Source: a virus. Taken from it: DNA of 64,000 nucleotides. The DNA is taken from IMG/VR virus record IMGVR_UViG_3300035665_000023, positions 1 through 64,000 of that record; one strand, given 5' to 3'. Both the position numbers and the translations under genes were made by a program. Positions within the stretch are counted from its first letter, which is position 1, and every line of letters begins with the position of its first letter. Below are positions 50,901 to 56,709 of this stretch, piece by piece. The notes under the pieces are model-generated. The model did not search any database. It was given only the letters and a program-made list of their open reading frames with translations, and was not told where the DNA came from.

Positions 50901-53048
50901 ATCGCTTGACTGCGGTGGTGTTTGCTGCTTGCGATACGAGATCTTCTTTGCGGGCAACGGAGTCGCTGCGACCACCTCAAACGGGTTTGCGACCTCGGCC
51001 TCCGTAGGCTGCACGTTGTAGCCTGACATCGCCGTCTCCACTTGCGGCTGCTGCACCTGAGCTTCTTGTGGTGCCTGCCGCAACGGAACGTCAAACGGGT
51101 CGGTAGAAGGCGGCATGCCCTCTGGCTGCGACACTGGAGGTTGCTGTGTGGCGGGAGGTATTGCCTGTTCCGATGACGGTGGGAACGGGTCGGTAGAAGG
51201 CGGTATAGCTTCCGGTTGCACAACAGGAGATTGTGGCTGATCCAATGAAGGAACAGCAGGTTGCGGCGTTGCGGATCGCATCCTCTCCATTTCTATCGCA
51301 GCCTGCCTAGCCACCTCTTCGTCGTTAATCAACGCTTCTTCGTTAAGCGGATCAGTTGGAGGTTGTTGCTGAGCATTGGGTTCTGGTGCAGGCGTTTCCT
51401 CGAATGCATCGCTAGGCGGTGGCGTAACCGGGGGCATTTGTCCCGCAACTGGTGGGACAGCTTCGTCAGCTGACGAACCAAGCATGCTTCTTAGTTGCTT
51501 TTCAAGATTTGCAATTTCCTGTTGAGCACTTGCTAATCGATTTTCTTTTGTAGTGGGTTCACCTGTTGCAATATCAATAAGGGTTGTTCCGTTATTGGCT
51601 TCCCTGACAAGTCCCTGTTGTCTAGCGAGTTCTCTCGGGAAAGATTCCCTTTTTCCCGTTTTGACTTCATTAACCACTCTTTTCAGCAACTCTAACCTTG
51701 CCTGAACATTGCTCGGGTCTTCGCTTGTGTCGGCTCCAGGCGGGAGCTGTGGGATGAACGGGTCGGTAGAAGAGTCTGCGCCACGACGACCGCCACGACC
51801 GCCTCGCAACCCAACCAACTCAACGCCCGTTGTGCCAGATTTAACCGCGCCTCCAACAAGAGCCCCACCCGCAGCGGCCTCTGCCCACTGCATGAAGTTC
51901 TCTTTGTTGAACAAGTCGGACTTCGGGTCGTTGATCTCCTTGTTAAGCGATCCGAGAAATTCCTGAAAACCTTCCTGAACGCCTTCTTCTCCAGACGCCT
52001 TCGCTGTATCCCATAAATATCCAGCAGCCGCCCTCCAGCCTTCTCTGCGAGCTATTTCATCGACGCCAGATCTACCAGCAAACGACTTCAGTACACCTGG
52101 AGCGGCTCCAAGCAAAGATTCAGAAAGGCCAGAAGCCAAACCAAGCCCCATTGCAGTCCCTGGAGAGTCGTAGCCAGCTTCTCTACCCTCCATATACATG
52201 CCGCCGCCTTCATGAAGGCCTGTAACAGCAGTTGTGGCCGCAGCAGACCCAAAACGCTTAGCGACCTCTCTTCCAACGTATTGTTTAGCAAGCCCCTCAG
52301 CAGCTTCAGCAGCCATTCCTCGCTTGACATACTCCGCTGCAGCATTGGAAATGGCTTTTTTGATAGCACCTTTGGCGAAAACACCACCCACTGCCCCAAT
52401 AGGAACTGTCGCAACGTCAAGCGGGTCAGGAGCTGGCACAACAGCAGCACCAAGAGCAGCACCAGCAATACCTGTTAAAACCGACTCAGCCAATGATGGA
52501 ACCGCCTCGCCTAAAGTTCCAGCAGCGTAAGTTCCAAAGTTGCTAAAACTACCGAACGCGCCCGTTTTCGGATCTGTAGAGAAAAAATCAATGTTGTCTC
52601 GCGGGTTTTCAGACGCTTGACGCATCTCGTCTTTATACGCCTGGAAATATTGTTGAGCCGAAGGTTCGTCTCCAGCTAAGGAACTCAACATTCCTAAGCC
52701 GCCTTGATAAGTCCCTTGAAGATTGTCAAACCCGCGATACAGCCCTCGCAGAAAAGGATTGCGAGCCTCAAGGTTTATCTTTCCAAAAGCTTCCGAATTG
52801 CGACGGCGAAAATCCTCAATTTCTCTTTTTGCTTGTTCGCGATAAAACAAATCAAGAATTGGAGTAGGTGCTCGCTTCCTGCTATCCATAATTGCCTGTT
52901 CGCGAGGGTCATCATATGCAGGGACAGGGATTTGCTCGGCCCAATTAGAAGTTAGACTTTGATCGTCTGATGCATTTATGTCGCTAGGAAGGCTTCCAGA
53001 ATTCATTTCGTCCCTTATTTGCCGAAAACGATCAAGAATCTCGCCCAT
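38925..53048 (-). CDS. Giant polyvalent virion protein (4707 residues)
   Basis: One uninterrupted frame of 4707 residues. Readable modules in order: Gly/Ala-rich membrane-active stretch (about 170-260); long Pro/Gln/Glu linkers (about 470-720); an ADP-ribosyltransferase-like segment starting TLYRGDNKD (about 800); metalloprotease-like HEMFH (about 1530) and HELGH (about 2165); a VHDAFGHSMEG domain typical of polyvalent proteins (about 2760); two further ART-like starts, VLYHGSPHSN (about 3130) and VVYHGTNAEF (about 3590); coiled coils (about 3900-4150); and a C-terminal helical part (LRQGFFYTYSQPMKAFYALMEAIPA, about 4170) like polyvalent-protein C-terminal domains (LPD38-like). Five RYSPxR linkers (near 2567, 2858, 3085, 3304, 3680) separate modules. 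Such proteins ride in the capsid and are ejected with DNA to act early on the host. Individual module names are by pattern. Confidence 0.85.
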   Translation of the reverse strand: MGEILDRFRQIRDEMNSGSLPSDINASDDQSLTSNWAEQIPVPAYDDPREQAIMDSRKRAPTPILDLFYREQAKREIEDFRRRNSEAFGKINLEARNPFLRGLYRGFDNLQGTYQGGLGMLSSLAGDEPSAQQYFQAYKDEMRQASENPRDNIDFFSTDPKTGAFGSFSNFGTYAAGTLGEAVPSLAESVLTGIAGAALGAAVVPAPDPLDVATVPIGAVGGVFAKGAIKKAISNAAAEYVKRGMAAEAAEGLAKQYVGREVAKRFGSAAATTAVTGLHEGGGMYMEGREAGYDSPGTAMGLGLASGLSESLLGAAPGVLKSFAGRSGVDEIARREGWRAAAGYLWDTAKASGEEGVQEGFQEFLGSLNKEINDPKSDLFNKENFMQWAEAAAGGALVGGAVKSGTTGVELVGLRGGRGGRRGADSSTDPFIPQLPPGADTSEDPSNVQARLELLKRVVNEVKTGKRESFPRELARQQGLVREANNGTTLIDIATGEPTTKENRLASAQQEIANLEKQLRSMLGSSADEAVPPVAGQMPPVTPPPSDAFEETPAPEPNAQQQPPTDPLNEEALINDEEVARQAAIEMERMRSATPQPAVPSLDQPQSPVVQPEAIPPSTDPFPPSSEQAIPPATQQPPVSQPEGMPPSTDPFDVPLRQAPQEAQVQQPQVETAMSGYNVQPTEAEVANPFEVVAATPLPAKKISYRKQQTPPQSSDPFPVQNPIEPTPVDAVSAPTPSFQPEVSEKLKEAIRTWKGSPSNLKRYLKVFLEGGNVEGGNVKEGVELARAFVDGVAERSKAAPTLYRGDNKDPSKNDSPYLGWTSDKKQAEKWAKEYGGTVYTKEGAVGLEVKSLGLFDADESEWIVPNGSQKISESPDAVSGDRQREEVQDARGTKGGGDPNVQVQTEGGQRPSEGQISPMEEQAADEAPSPVFPEPSAEPMPTEYTSIKQNASGVAQTIRASRGDRVLLIEKSKDSGTWTVRQAGSKSWDFEASNISDQKKAKDIAERVFEGAFDKDDDKRFTQTDSGSMSYSNEKLAGLWNVAQGESLAATLKATGYYTDGRVLIKAPDKDRDAILASSKKRSGIEGIGREVKVESVIAPTRNTIKPGNEMTVVGYRGGDMSERQVMLKNDSGDYVLLSKAYHDTILKRHPKATIYGEAKKGNEITTPVVYAVNGEVVGLLMPLSVPKVDTYLADMIAGTYDFAGQKELPKPRSVKKKAPSKKQPAEQPPKAAGKQKKPTPEQFTEAMVQSGEMRPEDAGKKSFAFTFRNKMPENRWLAANEISDRLPGKDSRGWVARSLRPMVDAGLLTQMYRPDGTPVYAWKGTEPTSDLVTAEDFDKAASQQEDKPEIAPAQPEVKAKQETKESPAKTYLRSLNKEDLQDLARELDVKATEREDIVDEISDKLNSQPTIREYLETAAAKAKPSRKKKRQAAPRGESDKDASPPKKPEGKEIPSKDFTEDERKQKQILNKIGITLRLVEGSPDQGVPGLFIPNSRTIWLVRNYVEKWDSLLKKEGRPEKAMTWGLFAHEMFHAIKRSSPKAWRSLYNWVSKNDSVGLGKAKVAYLADMKEVDAGYYERLLEDEDLLNDEGLSRYLEDRAAYFKFWNDLGKAKPGLLARIGRWVRRVLRFAEPGVTNPNTLAGQTRQAIERAMKRNNVAMKGKGGRRAAPARGKEEFSEKAFTPGVIEKVFGVPKDVATAVSSIAEAMGLDKSRIQLVKGGMPAENALFQVHKILSGEEPVAVQKTLKSAVAWIGEYANQNKVVPEGVDFNTSDGRQAAVDAIVKHTLLEINAWKKLNRSYISFYTTDIIDRANPWLSKWAKRDKDIAAKMAAEGRDKLTDDEVKLLHIMGSFSSANAIPSVDTLIGLMVLKEWMLHGTLTGMTSNPKHVWKTDYNAPRDMNGQRPRKPTYVTPRGKITFESSRVTSSGKKIPNEPNLVPGKFKKISRTFNLASARSFSKLVDHFGGGKSGLAKAIKWMESEHTWAEIVSVIGDKAAKKLKVHEYLKRDLKNPNDPNLKIVGAFALGDNPKQGSYILNRWQKLKTITKDMWVARTMSRYFREPNTGVPWKHTNQLGRIKRQILEDAWVQVAETLGVEPAIVQEMMWDMEKLFYGMMGVSTDTSYPSDGVLRSLTASVKASVELTDSGIALMRAFNKPTVADGIHELGHVARMFLFDKSIPKDMREGITDADIDVAMKWSGVVDGNWTTEAEEKFANGLLKYIKGGKFTSKTLRSVFEKVVSWLRKIYKSIDNKTSSDPVVNLEISPAMQEVYGKLVSRGIKDSQLSWEAIPSKTLDIIPEIHNASYAVKKEYLKRITDVLFKNGDWIAKAVGLDVPVTITGFSAWQGDIGAGSQSKFEVMLENNGGVKTITEEYRKKLDLYANILGYVLSQDGVYWHLPVYSSDPALENGFEITGNRAWKGSEFKDLYDAMLREFGKDTDLAPAFMPNGARILNFSIDNLDFHSRMEKVVSALHGSNPSFLGGTTTTKSFRSEGNEYNATSNSWQSNPNGEEYTSRIGGTGRPDLQRRSDNVRQAVISATRKFAREQGWNTEFTAAPIKDSGQRYSPGRRSESTGDGRGRDQGRSYTPLEGSPSVQGASGPDPGIVDAAEQYARDNGINLKRQAKYVRVDEERAKRIAQAFEEMQHSPNDPAVKEAYDDMIRQTKSQYDALVKAGYTFTFYDGDTDPYDGNPSSAVRDLRQNKKMAVYGTYAGYGTEGITATELANNPMLADTGLRWKDQKGVSHPVAANDLFRAVHDAFGHSMEGAGFRARGEENAWQAHVRLYYGPAIGAMTSETRGQNSWLNFGPYAEKNKTASVLDTVFAENKIGLMPEWTWTEGRAADMEETGDEGVRYSPSRQAKRKRDPEITKAAQDLKAGLIDRNQYQRIVDMRMPLRKFDEVPIPASKEDMLRGLGDRKAGDRLKRDLIQNPEDIAKGRLLETRLDIPAYDDENVWVVSLHEPRPDLNKGSAGRVVAYTPTSVLRNVTFGVTENAALNIAAGKPKSTIATMRGEYVPMTAQQAYKLAETNKDRWVEIGMNPIRHTYFYDKDTQTPVVSAEEVVQVGGMVLAKNPVLGRREDYRYSPGRNNDAKYLAAVDQGDMAKAQRMVDAAAAGAGEVAGGVSPVLYHGSPHSNFYEFQIPSKGFNSTVFGSYEVSRNAAFFTTDEEAASRYREQGGRKGGSVRKFRVFGELLDWRNGITDAQFNTLVSKGVNSRWLDRKGASWELFDKEEDPDGTLVKAIQKMGYDGVIIKDTDGTSDFDAYVAFTPSQIKSSDAVTYDDSGNVVPLSKRFDETLPDVRYSPRRKPKDDILAGLYKRLEEEGLIKPQVREPSPPASDETTGTKNVKTNELRALAGLGERVMPERESVDQWQAEAARRIAKTPGYPARLAEELANNPRAIDRVEEAVLGRYIRDLENRRQAGESVLDEILTATEASEKAGSIWGQTGVSRQVELASDFSVAGLVRRHLREVQQRPTESQLQEYAQLADRIKKLEAQNAKLVEELAKETIARKKAEAAAQPEPEKPKLGTKRATVVKKVADAFSVFQNLWSGGNRPAAGRNLRPQTDTPEFKKWFGDSKVVDADGKPLVVYHGTNAEFDVFEDTPMHGMIWFAIDKELAAQYGEKVLPVYLKVNEWDKDGGKWQVRGRDVIWVRDKSQIKSATGNRGTFDPNNPDIRYSPSRQPNDIKAAANNVVSALREAGVSSILEVEAQIKANLRNASPEQIQAIRDAWNESISKNKPESPIGDNPTDSELGARAKELMRAAVELGYGAEEENWKDVVDVVYEQLSTEVPGISKYETMQAMSDYGVWQSLNTEPVEVIIRAIRGKARQSLKIEDTINAIKQSEEWLNKGVTPEEVARRLREKGLLPKATGQERATPDSIERELISQFNKLKKTLPVPAESKEGQLKSALTTAKTAAKNRLEMLDKDIAALDEAVKSRTKLVKPVDEKTPLEPDEDLLDLRSQLEQKRRVRDKLKADYEKIFPPTKPKKGRKPLTEEQRLDASVRMLERQISAVKADVKALEDGTWAPAAKNSELTSERKEELMAELRSLRQLRKVALEANPVYQATEELKYWQRYRKAQERRLAFWQRRLEEAKAGRIPVPLKKRTITEKAILEKNMEIEEVQYDAMIAIEKAKRATWNTGQWIGQGILEATSLIPKTLMLGLEMSFVLRQGFFYTYSQPMKAFYALMEAIPAVFSQRLALESADGLKSRPNAKEYELAKVDFTQVTGPQAKLEELYQSAIIRWLENTETKLLLPLRTWAKLYAMAERGNRTFSNIMKADMYDIQKRDTLAAREFFKVNTGWTEDDIKETGRIANIFSGRGTGLKGGNPWLDWLFLARRWTWSRIQADFIVPFQLVTPQWIGQWNADRGMRVALAKLYIQAMVGHTAKMAVAYVAYRLLAGDDEEEMPTFEFDLRSSDALAMKIGETRFKDEGGLMPAIVLASRILTGKMKTSEGEIKSIYGDDVQYGGKTAADFIINYGRYKLGTAPSAILEWASGRDAVGNVIADKDDPTAIYRNIVGSRITPLTYREIYAAESELGLKRGTLAALEAFFGVSVSTHGSRSKYKKASEEDRKKQFEKDLEAMDYNTPDFGYKDLLTDKQRKQMFDQREAKKQAVVYAALANPQRKTHKSDESFQKSVSERDKAIEKFRTMGLDFNDARLMLLDYYKRQYGSAYEMRGNNYVLRESYVQRLRQLRKVLERK

Positions 53049-53091
53049 TTACTTATCTCCGTGGCTTCTTCATGTTGCCTAAAAAATCAAG

Positions 53092-56000
53092 TCAGGAAGT
53101 TCTTCTTTGACTGGGAGAAGCGAAGCTTTTTTTCCCACCGCGATTTATGCCGTCCTTGTTCTGTGGTTTCGTTTCGTATTTTTGTTTTTTGGGTTTCGGT
53201 TCTTGACTTATGTCGCCCTCATTACTGTTTGCCGGAATTCCTCTCGGTGCCATCTCTGCCATAGCCATCAACTTGCTTTGGTCCTCTTCGCTAAGTTGCC
53301 CGCTGTAGAAATTCACAACAGCACCGTCTTCTCGCTTGAACGTGATTACCCTTTGACCGCCAATTTCTTTCATTGGATGGGAAATCAACTCGACAGTGCC
53401 TTTCATCTTTCTGTTTCCATCTGCTGCTGTCAGTTCAACCATTGAATTATTTTGGTCTTTAGAAGACTGATAAGGTGCAGAATTTGTGCTCCACCACTCG
53501 TTCCAAAATTCGTTTTGTACTGCCGGTTGATCTTTAGGCAAACCAATAGGTTTTTTCTGTTCGAGTAAATCTTTTCTTGACGGAGTTGTCTGCGATTGAT
53601 CAGGAGCAATTTCAGATGCAATTGCATCAATTGTTGGGGAACCCTGTTTAGGCACCGTAGGCTGCGGTTGCGTAGTATTTGGAGGCGCAGGTTTTTGTCC
53701 ATAATCAATTACTATTGGATTTTCAAATCCAGGCACTGGTTTTACGCCAGAAGGAAGTTTAGGTGCCTTACGATTTGCAGATTTCGAAGACTTATTAGAT
53801 TCTCTTTCTTTTTCAATATTAGCAATATATTCGATCGTCGCTCCTGCAATTGATAAGGTCTGAATTGCGGAATTTATATCTGCCTGAGTCGATGCTGGAT
53901 TTCTAATAACTTCAGCAGCTTTTATAGCAATTTCCGTACTTGGCTCAAAAGCACCTTGCGGCGTTGACTGTGGTGCCTGTTGTTGCGGCGCAGACGGTGG
54001 TTGCATCACCGGACGACCTTGCGAATCACGCGGTATCGGCACCACTTGTCCTGCTTGGTTCACCATGTAGCCTCTCGAGGCAAGTTCCTCTGGAGTCAGC
54101 CGTCGTTCTTGAGCGTTAGGATCTCTCCACCCATCCCACCACGCTGGTCTTGCGGGGGGTTGAAATTGTGACTCATCACTGGGTGAAGCGTATGGTTTTC
54201 CGTATCCGTCAACGCCTCGCTTTTTGAGTTTACCTACTTTCTTTAACAACTCTTCAGAGTCTGCATCCCTAAATAACCACCGACCCTTCTTTTTCAATGC
54301 CGCCGTAAACTTTGCTCCCTCCGTTGGTCCTAGTTCAGCAAGAATTTGAGTGTATGGACTCGTATCTCGCGGGTCCATGTTCGCGCCAGCAGGCGGCAAT
54401 CGTTCGCCTTTCGGACCTGTGACTCTAATTCCTGGTTGACTTGCTAAACCAGGAGATGTCGCAATTTGCCCGTCTTGCAGCACAGGCTGCTCGTAAGCCG
54501 GAGGAGCTTCTTGGCGGGCACCTCCTCGCTGAGATAAAATACCTCCGCTAACTCCACCAACACCGTATTTGCCCTTGCGTCCGGATTCCAATTGCTCTGG
54601 CGTTGGAGTCTGCCGAGGTCGCGGCTCACGCATTCGTTGACCTTCAGGCGTATCTGGATTAAACATCTCTTGGTAAGTTCCTTGGTTTTCACCCTCCATC
54701 CTAGTTTCGCTAGCGTAATCCGGTGTCTGCATAACGATGGCGCGATCTTTTTCGCTGAGGTCTTGCAATGGGACAACATATGTTTTTCCGTCTTTTGTGC
54801 GTATTACCGCAACGTCGCTAACTGCTGGATCGCCATCATTGAAATGACGGACACCACGAAGCTCACCTTTGAACGTCTTACCTTTATTGTTAGTCCAAAC
54901 TCTAGGCTTGCCAATTGACGGCGTATCGCGAGCGACTGGCCTTTGATTGTATAGCCTGTTAGCTTCATTGCGTTTCCACTGGTCGTATTCCTTTTCGTGT
55001 GCATCTATCGCATCAAGTACTTTCTGGCCATCCGGACGCTTTGCTATTTCCTTCCTAAGAGCATCAGCGGATTGCTCGTAGCTGATATTTGGGTTGTATT
55101 GAATTTCAGCAGATGGAGCGGCGGGACTTGACTGAGGACCGTTCTGCGCTGGAGCCGCTGGTTGCGCAAGAACATTCTCTCGCCCCCAAACTTGGTTATA
55201 ATACGATGGAGTTGCTCGAGAAATATCGCCAGTTTTTCCCGTAACATTACCCTTTGATGTTGCATCTGTGTACTCGTTAATCACATTTGCGGATCTTCTT
55301 TGATCTTTTAAGCTTCCGTCTGGATGATCAAGCCTAACGACGGATTGTGTCGCTTTACCTCCGGTACTCATAGCCAAGGAGTCCCTTGGGTCTACCTTGC
55401 TGCCGTCACTCATAATGACATAGCCGTGTTCGTCTGTCCGATTGGTTGGTGTCGGGTCTGGCTTGTAATCTGGGTGTGCTGGAGCCAACGCTGGACCCAA
55501 CGCTGTCCAATCACCATTGCGCGAAGCAGGGGGATTCGCCTGAGAACCGGGCTGCACTGGCGTGCCTTGCTGTTGTCTTGCCGACCTTAGCGCCGGAAGG
55601 AAAACATCTTGCATTAGCACCTGCTGGTCTGGTGTTAAGTAATGCTGCCAGCCACCACCTAACCCAGCCATAATCCTCGGATCGCTACCAGGGCCGAAAA
55701 GCATCTTGTTTTGCTGCGAGCCACCCTGCGGTAGAATAGTTTCCTGACTAAAGCTATTCGGATACATATCTTCCTGCATTCTAGCCATCGTCGCTGGGTT
55801 CGGCGCAACCTGAGCCACACCGTCGTACCCAACCTGCATCAGTTCTGGTCCTTCTTCCCCGACCGTTACCGTTTGGCCGGGATACACAGGACCGCCGTAA
55901 CGACGTTCTCCAATCCTTCGTTCCTTTTGAAGCTCGTCAAGCACACTGTTGTACGGATTATCGTCGTCAGCCGCCGCTGCCGGAAGTTGTGCTTGAGGTG

Positions 56001-56682
56001 TTGCGGCCTTGGGTTGTAAAGCGGTAATAGGGGCTCTCAATGCGTTCAAAATATCCTGGTCAGACGGCACAGCGCCATTTTGATTTTGCTCCATAAGCCG
56101 AGTCCTAGTATTGTTCCACGCCTCAAAGTAATCTTTGGGGTTTTCTTGAGCCCACTTATTAAACGCATCAGGCGCTTGACGTTGCTCGCGAACAGCATTC
56201 GCAGTAGATGGGTCCAATGTGCTCGTTCCCAAAAGAGCTTCCTTGTTTCTGAGAATTCTATCTAAGCCTTCTTGTTTCTGTGCGTCGTTAAGTCGCGTAT
56301 TATTTCGCAGTGTATTTTCTCTGTCTATGAGATTTCGTAATTGCCTAGATACTCCATAGCCAAACCCACCTGCATCGATCATCTTTTGGATTTCTGCATT
56401 GTCTTCTTGCCACGATGCCATTGACGGCTGTTGCGGCAAAACTGGGTCAACACCAAACACTGGCTCCGCACCGATCCCTGGCTTGGCTTTTTTCTTTTGA
56501 TCGCCAATGCCGATGCCACCATACGTGCCGCCAGTGTTGTACTTCAGCGGTTGCATTTGCGATGAACGCATTGCGTTATCACGTTCTTGCTGACGCTGAA
56601 CCATCTGCATGCCAGCGTTGAAACGCGAGTCGTCCTTGGTTTGCATTATGCCAGCAACGTCGTGTCGTAATTTAATTCCCAT
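53092..56682 (-). CDS. Virion-associated protein with SHD1-type domains
   Basis: A 1196-residue protein starting MGIKLRHDVAGIMQ after AGGAG; the listed upstream start lacks a ribosome site. Largely disordered, Pro/Gln/Asn-rich. Near 270 it has GQTVTVGEEGPELMQVG, a motif seen in tail tape-measure and internal virion proteins. Two SHD1-like domains: WTNNKGKTFKGELRGV...KDGKTYVVPLQDLSEKDRAIV (about 590-650) and KGTVELISHPMKEIGGQRVITFKREDGAVVNFYSGQLSEEDQ (about 1090-1140). SHD1 is abundant in Planctomycetes. It lies directly upstream of the polyvalent gene and may be packaged with it. Confidence 0.72.
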   Translation of the reverse strand: MGIKLRHDVAGIMQTKDDSRFNAGMQMVQRQQERDNAMRSSQMQPLKYNTGGTYGGIGIGDQKKKAKPGIGAEPVFGVDPVLPQQPSMASWQEDNAEIQKMIDAGGFGYGVSRQLRNLIDRENTLRNNTRLNDAQKQEGLDRILRNKEALLGTSTLDPSTANAVREQRQAPDAFNKWAQENPKDYFEAWNNTRTRLMEQNQNGAVPSDQDILNALRAPITALQPKAATPQAQLPAAAADDDNPYNSVLDELQKERRIGERRYGGPVYPGQTVTVGEEGPELMQVGYDGVAQVAPNPATMARMQEDMYPNSFSQETILPQGGSQQNKMLFGPGSDPRIMAGLGGGWQHYLTPDQQVLMQDVFLPALRSARQQQGTPVQPGSQANPPASRNGDWTALGPALAPAHPDYKPDPTPTNRTDEHGYVIMSDGSKVDPRDSLAMSTGGKATQSVVRLDHPDGSLKDQRRSANVINEYTDATSKGNVTGKTGDISRATPSYYNQVWGRENVLAQPAAPAQNGPQSSPAAPSAEIQYNPNISYEQSADALRKEIAKRPDGQKVLDAIDAHEKEYDQWKRNEANRLYNQRPVARDTPSIGKPRVWTNNKGKTFKGELRGVRHFNDGDPAVSDVAVIRTKDGKTYVVPLQDLSEKDRAIVMQTPDYASETRMEGENQGTYQEMFNPDTPEGQRMREPRPRQTPTPEQLESGRKGKYGVGGVSGGILSQRGGARQEAPPAYEQPVLQDGQIATSPGLASQPGIRVTGPKGERLPPAGANMDPRDTSPYTQILAELGPTEGAKFTAALKKKGRWLFRDADSEELLKKVGKLKKRGVDGYGKPYASPSDESQFQPPARPAWWDGWRDPNAQERRLTPEELASRGYMVNQAGQVVPIPRDSQGRPVMQPPSAPQQQAPQSTPQGAFEPSTEIAIKAAEVIRNPASTQADINSAIQTLSIAGATIEYIANIEKERESNKSSKSANRKAPKLPSGVKPVPGFENPIVIDYGQKPAPPNTTQPQPTVPKQGSPTIDAIASEIAPDQSQTTPSRKDLLEQKKPIGLPKDQPAVQNEFWNEWWSTNSAPYQSSKDQNNSMVELTAADGNRKMKGTVELISHPMKEIGGQRVITFKREDGAVVNFYSGQLSEEDQSKLMAMAEMAPRGIPANSNEGDISQEPKPKKQKYETKPQNKDGINRGGKKSFASPSQRRTS

Positions 56683-56709
56683 GAAACTTCTCCTTTTAAT
56701 CAAGCGATT

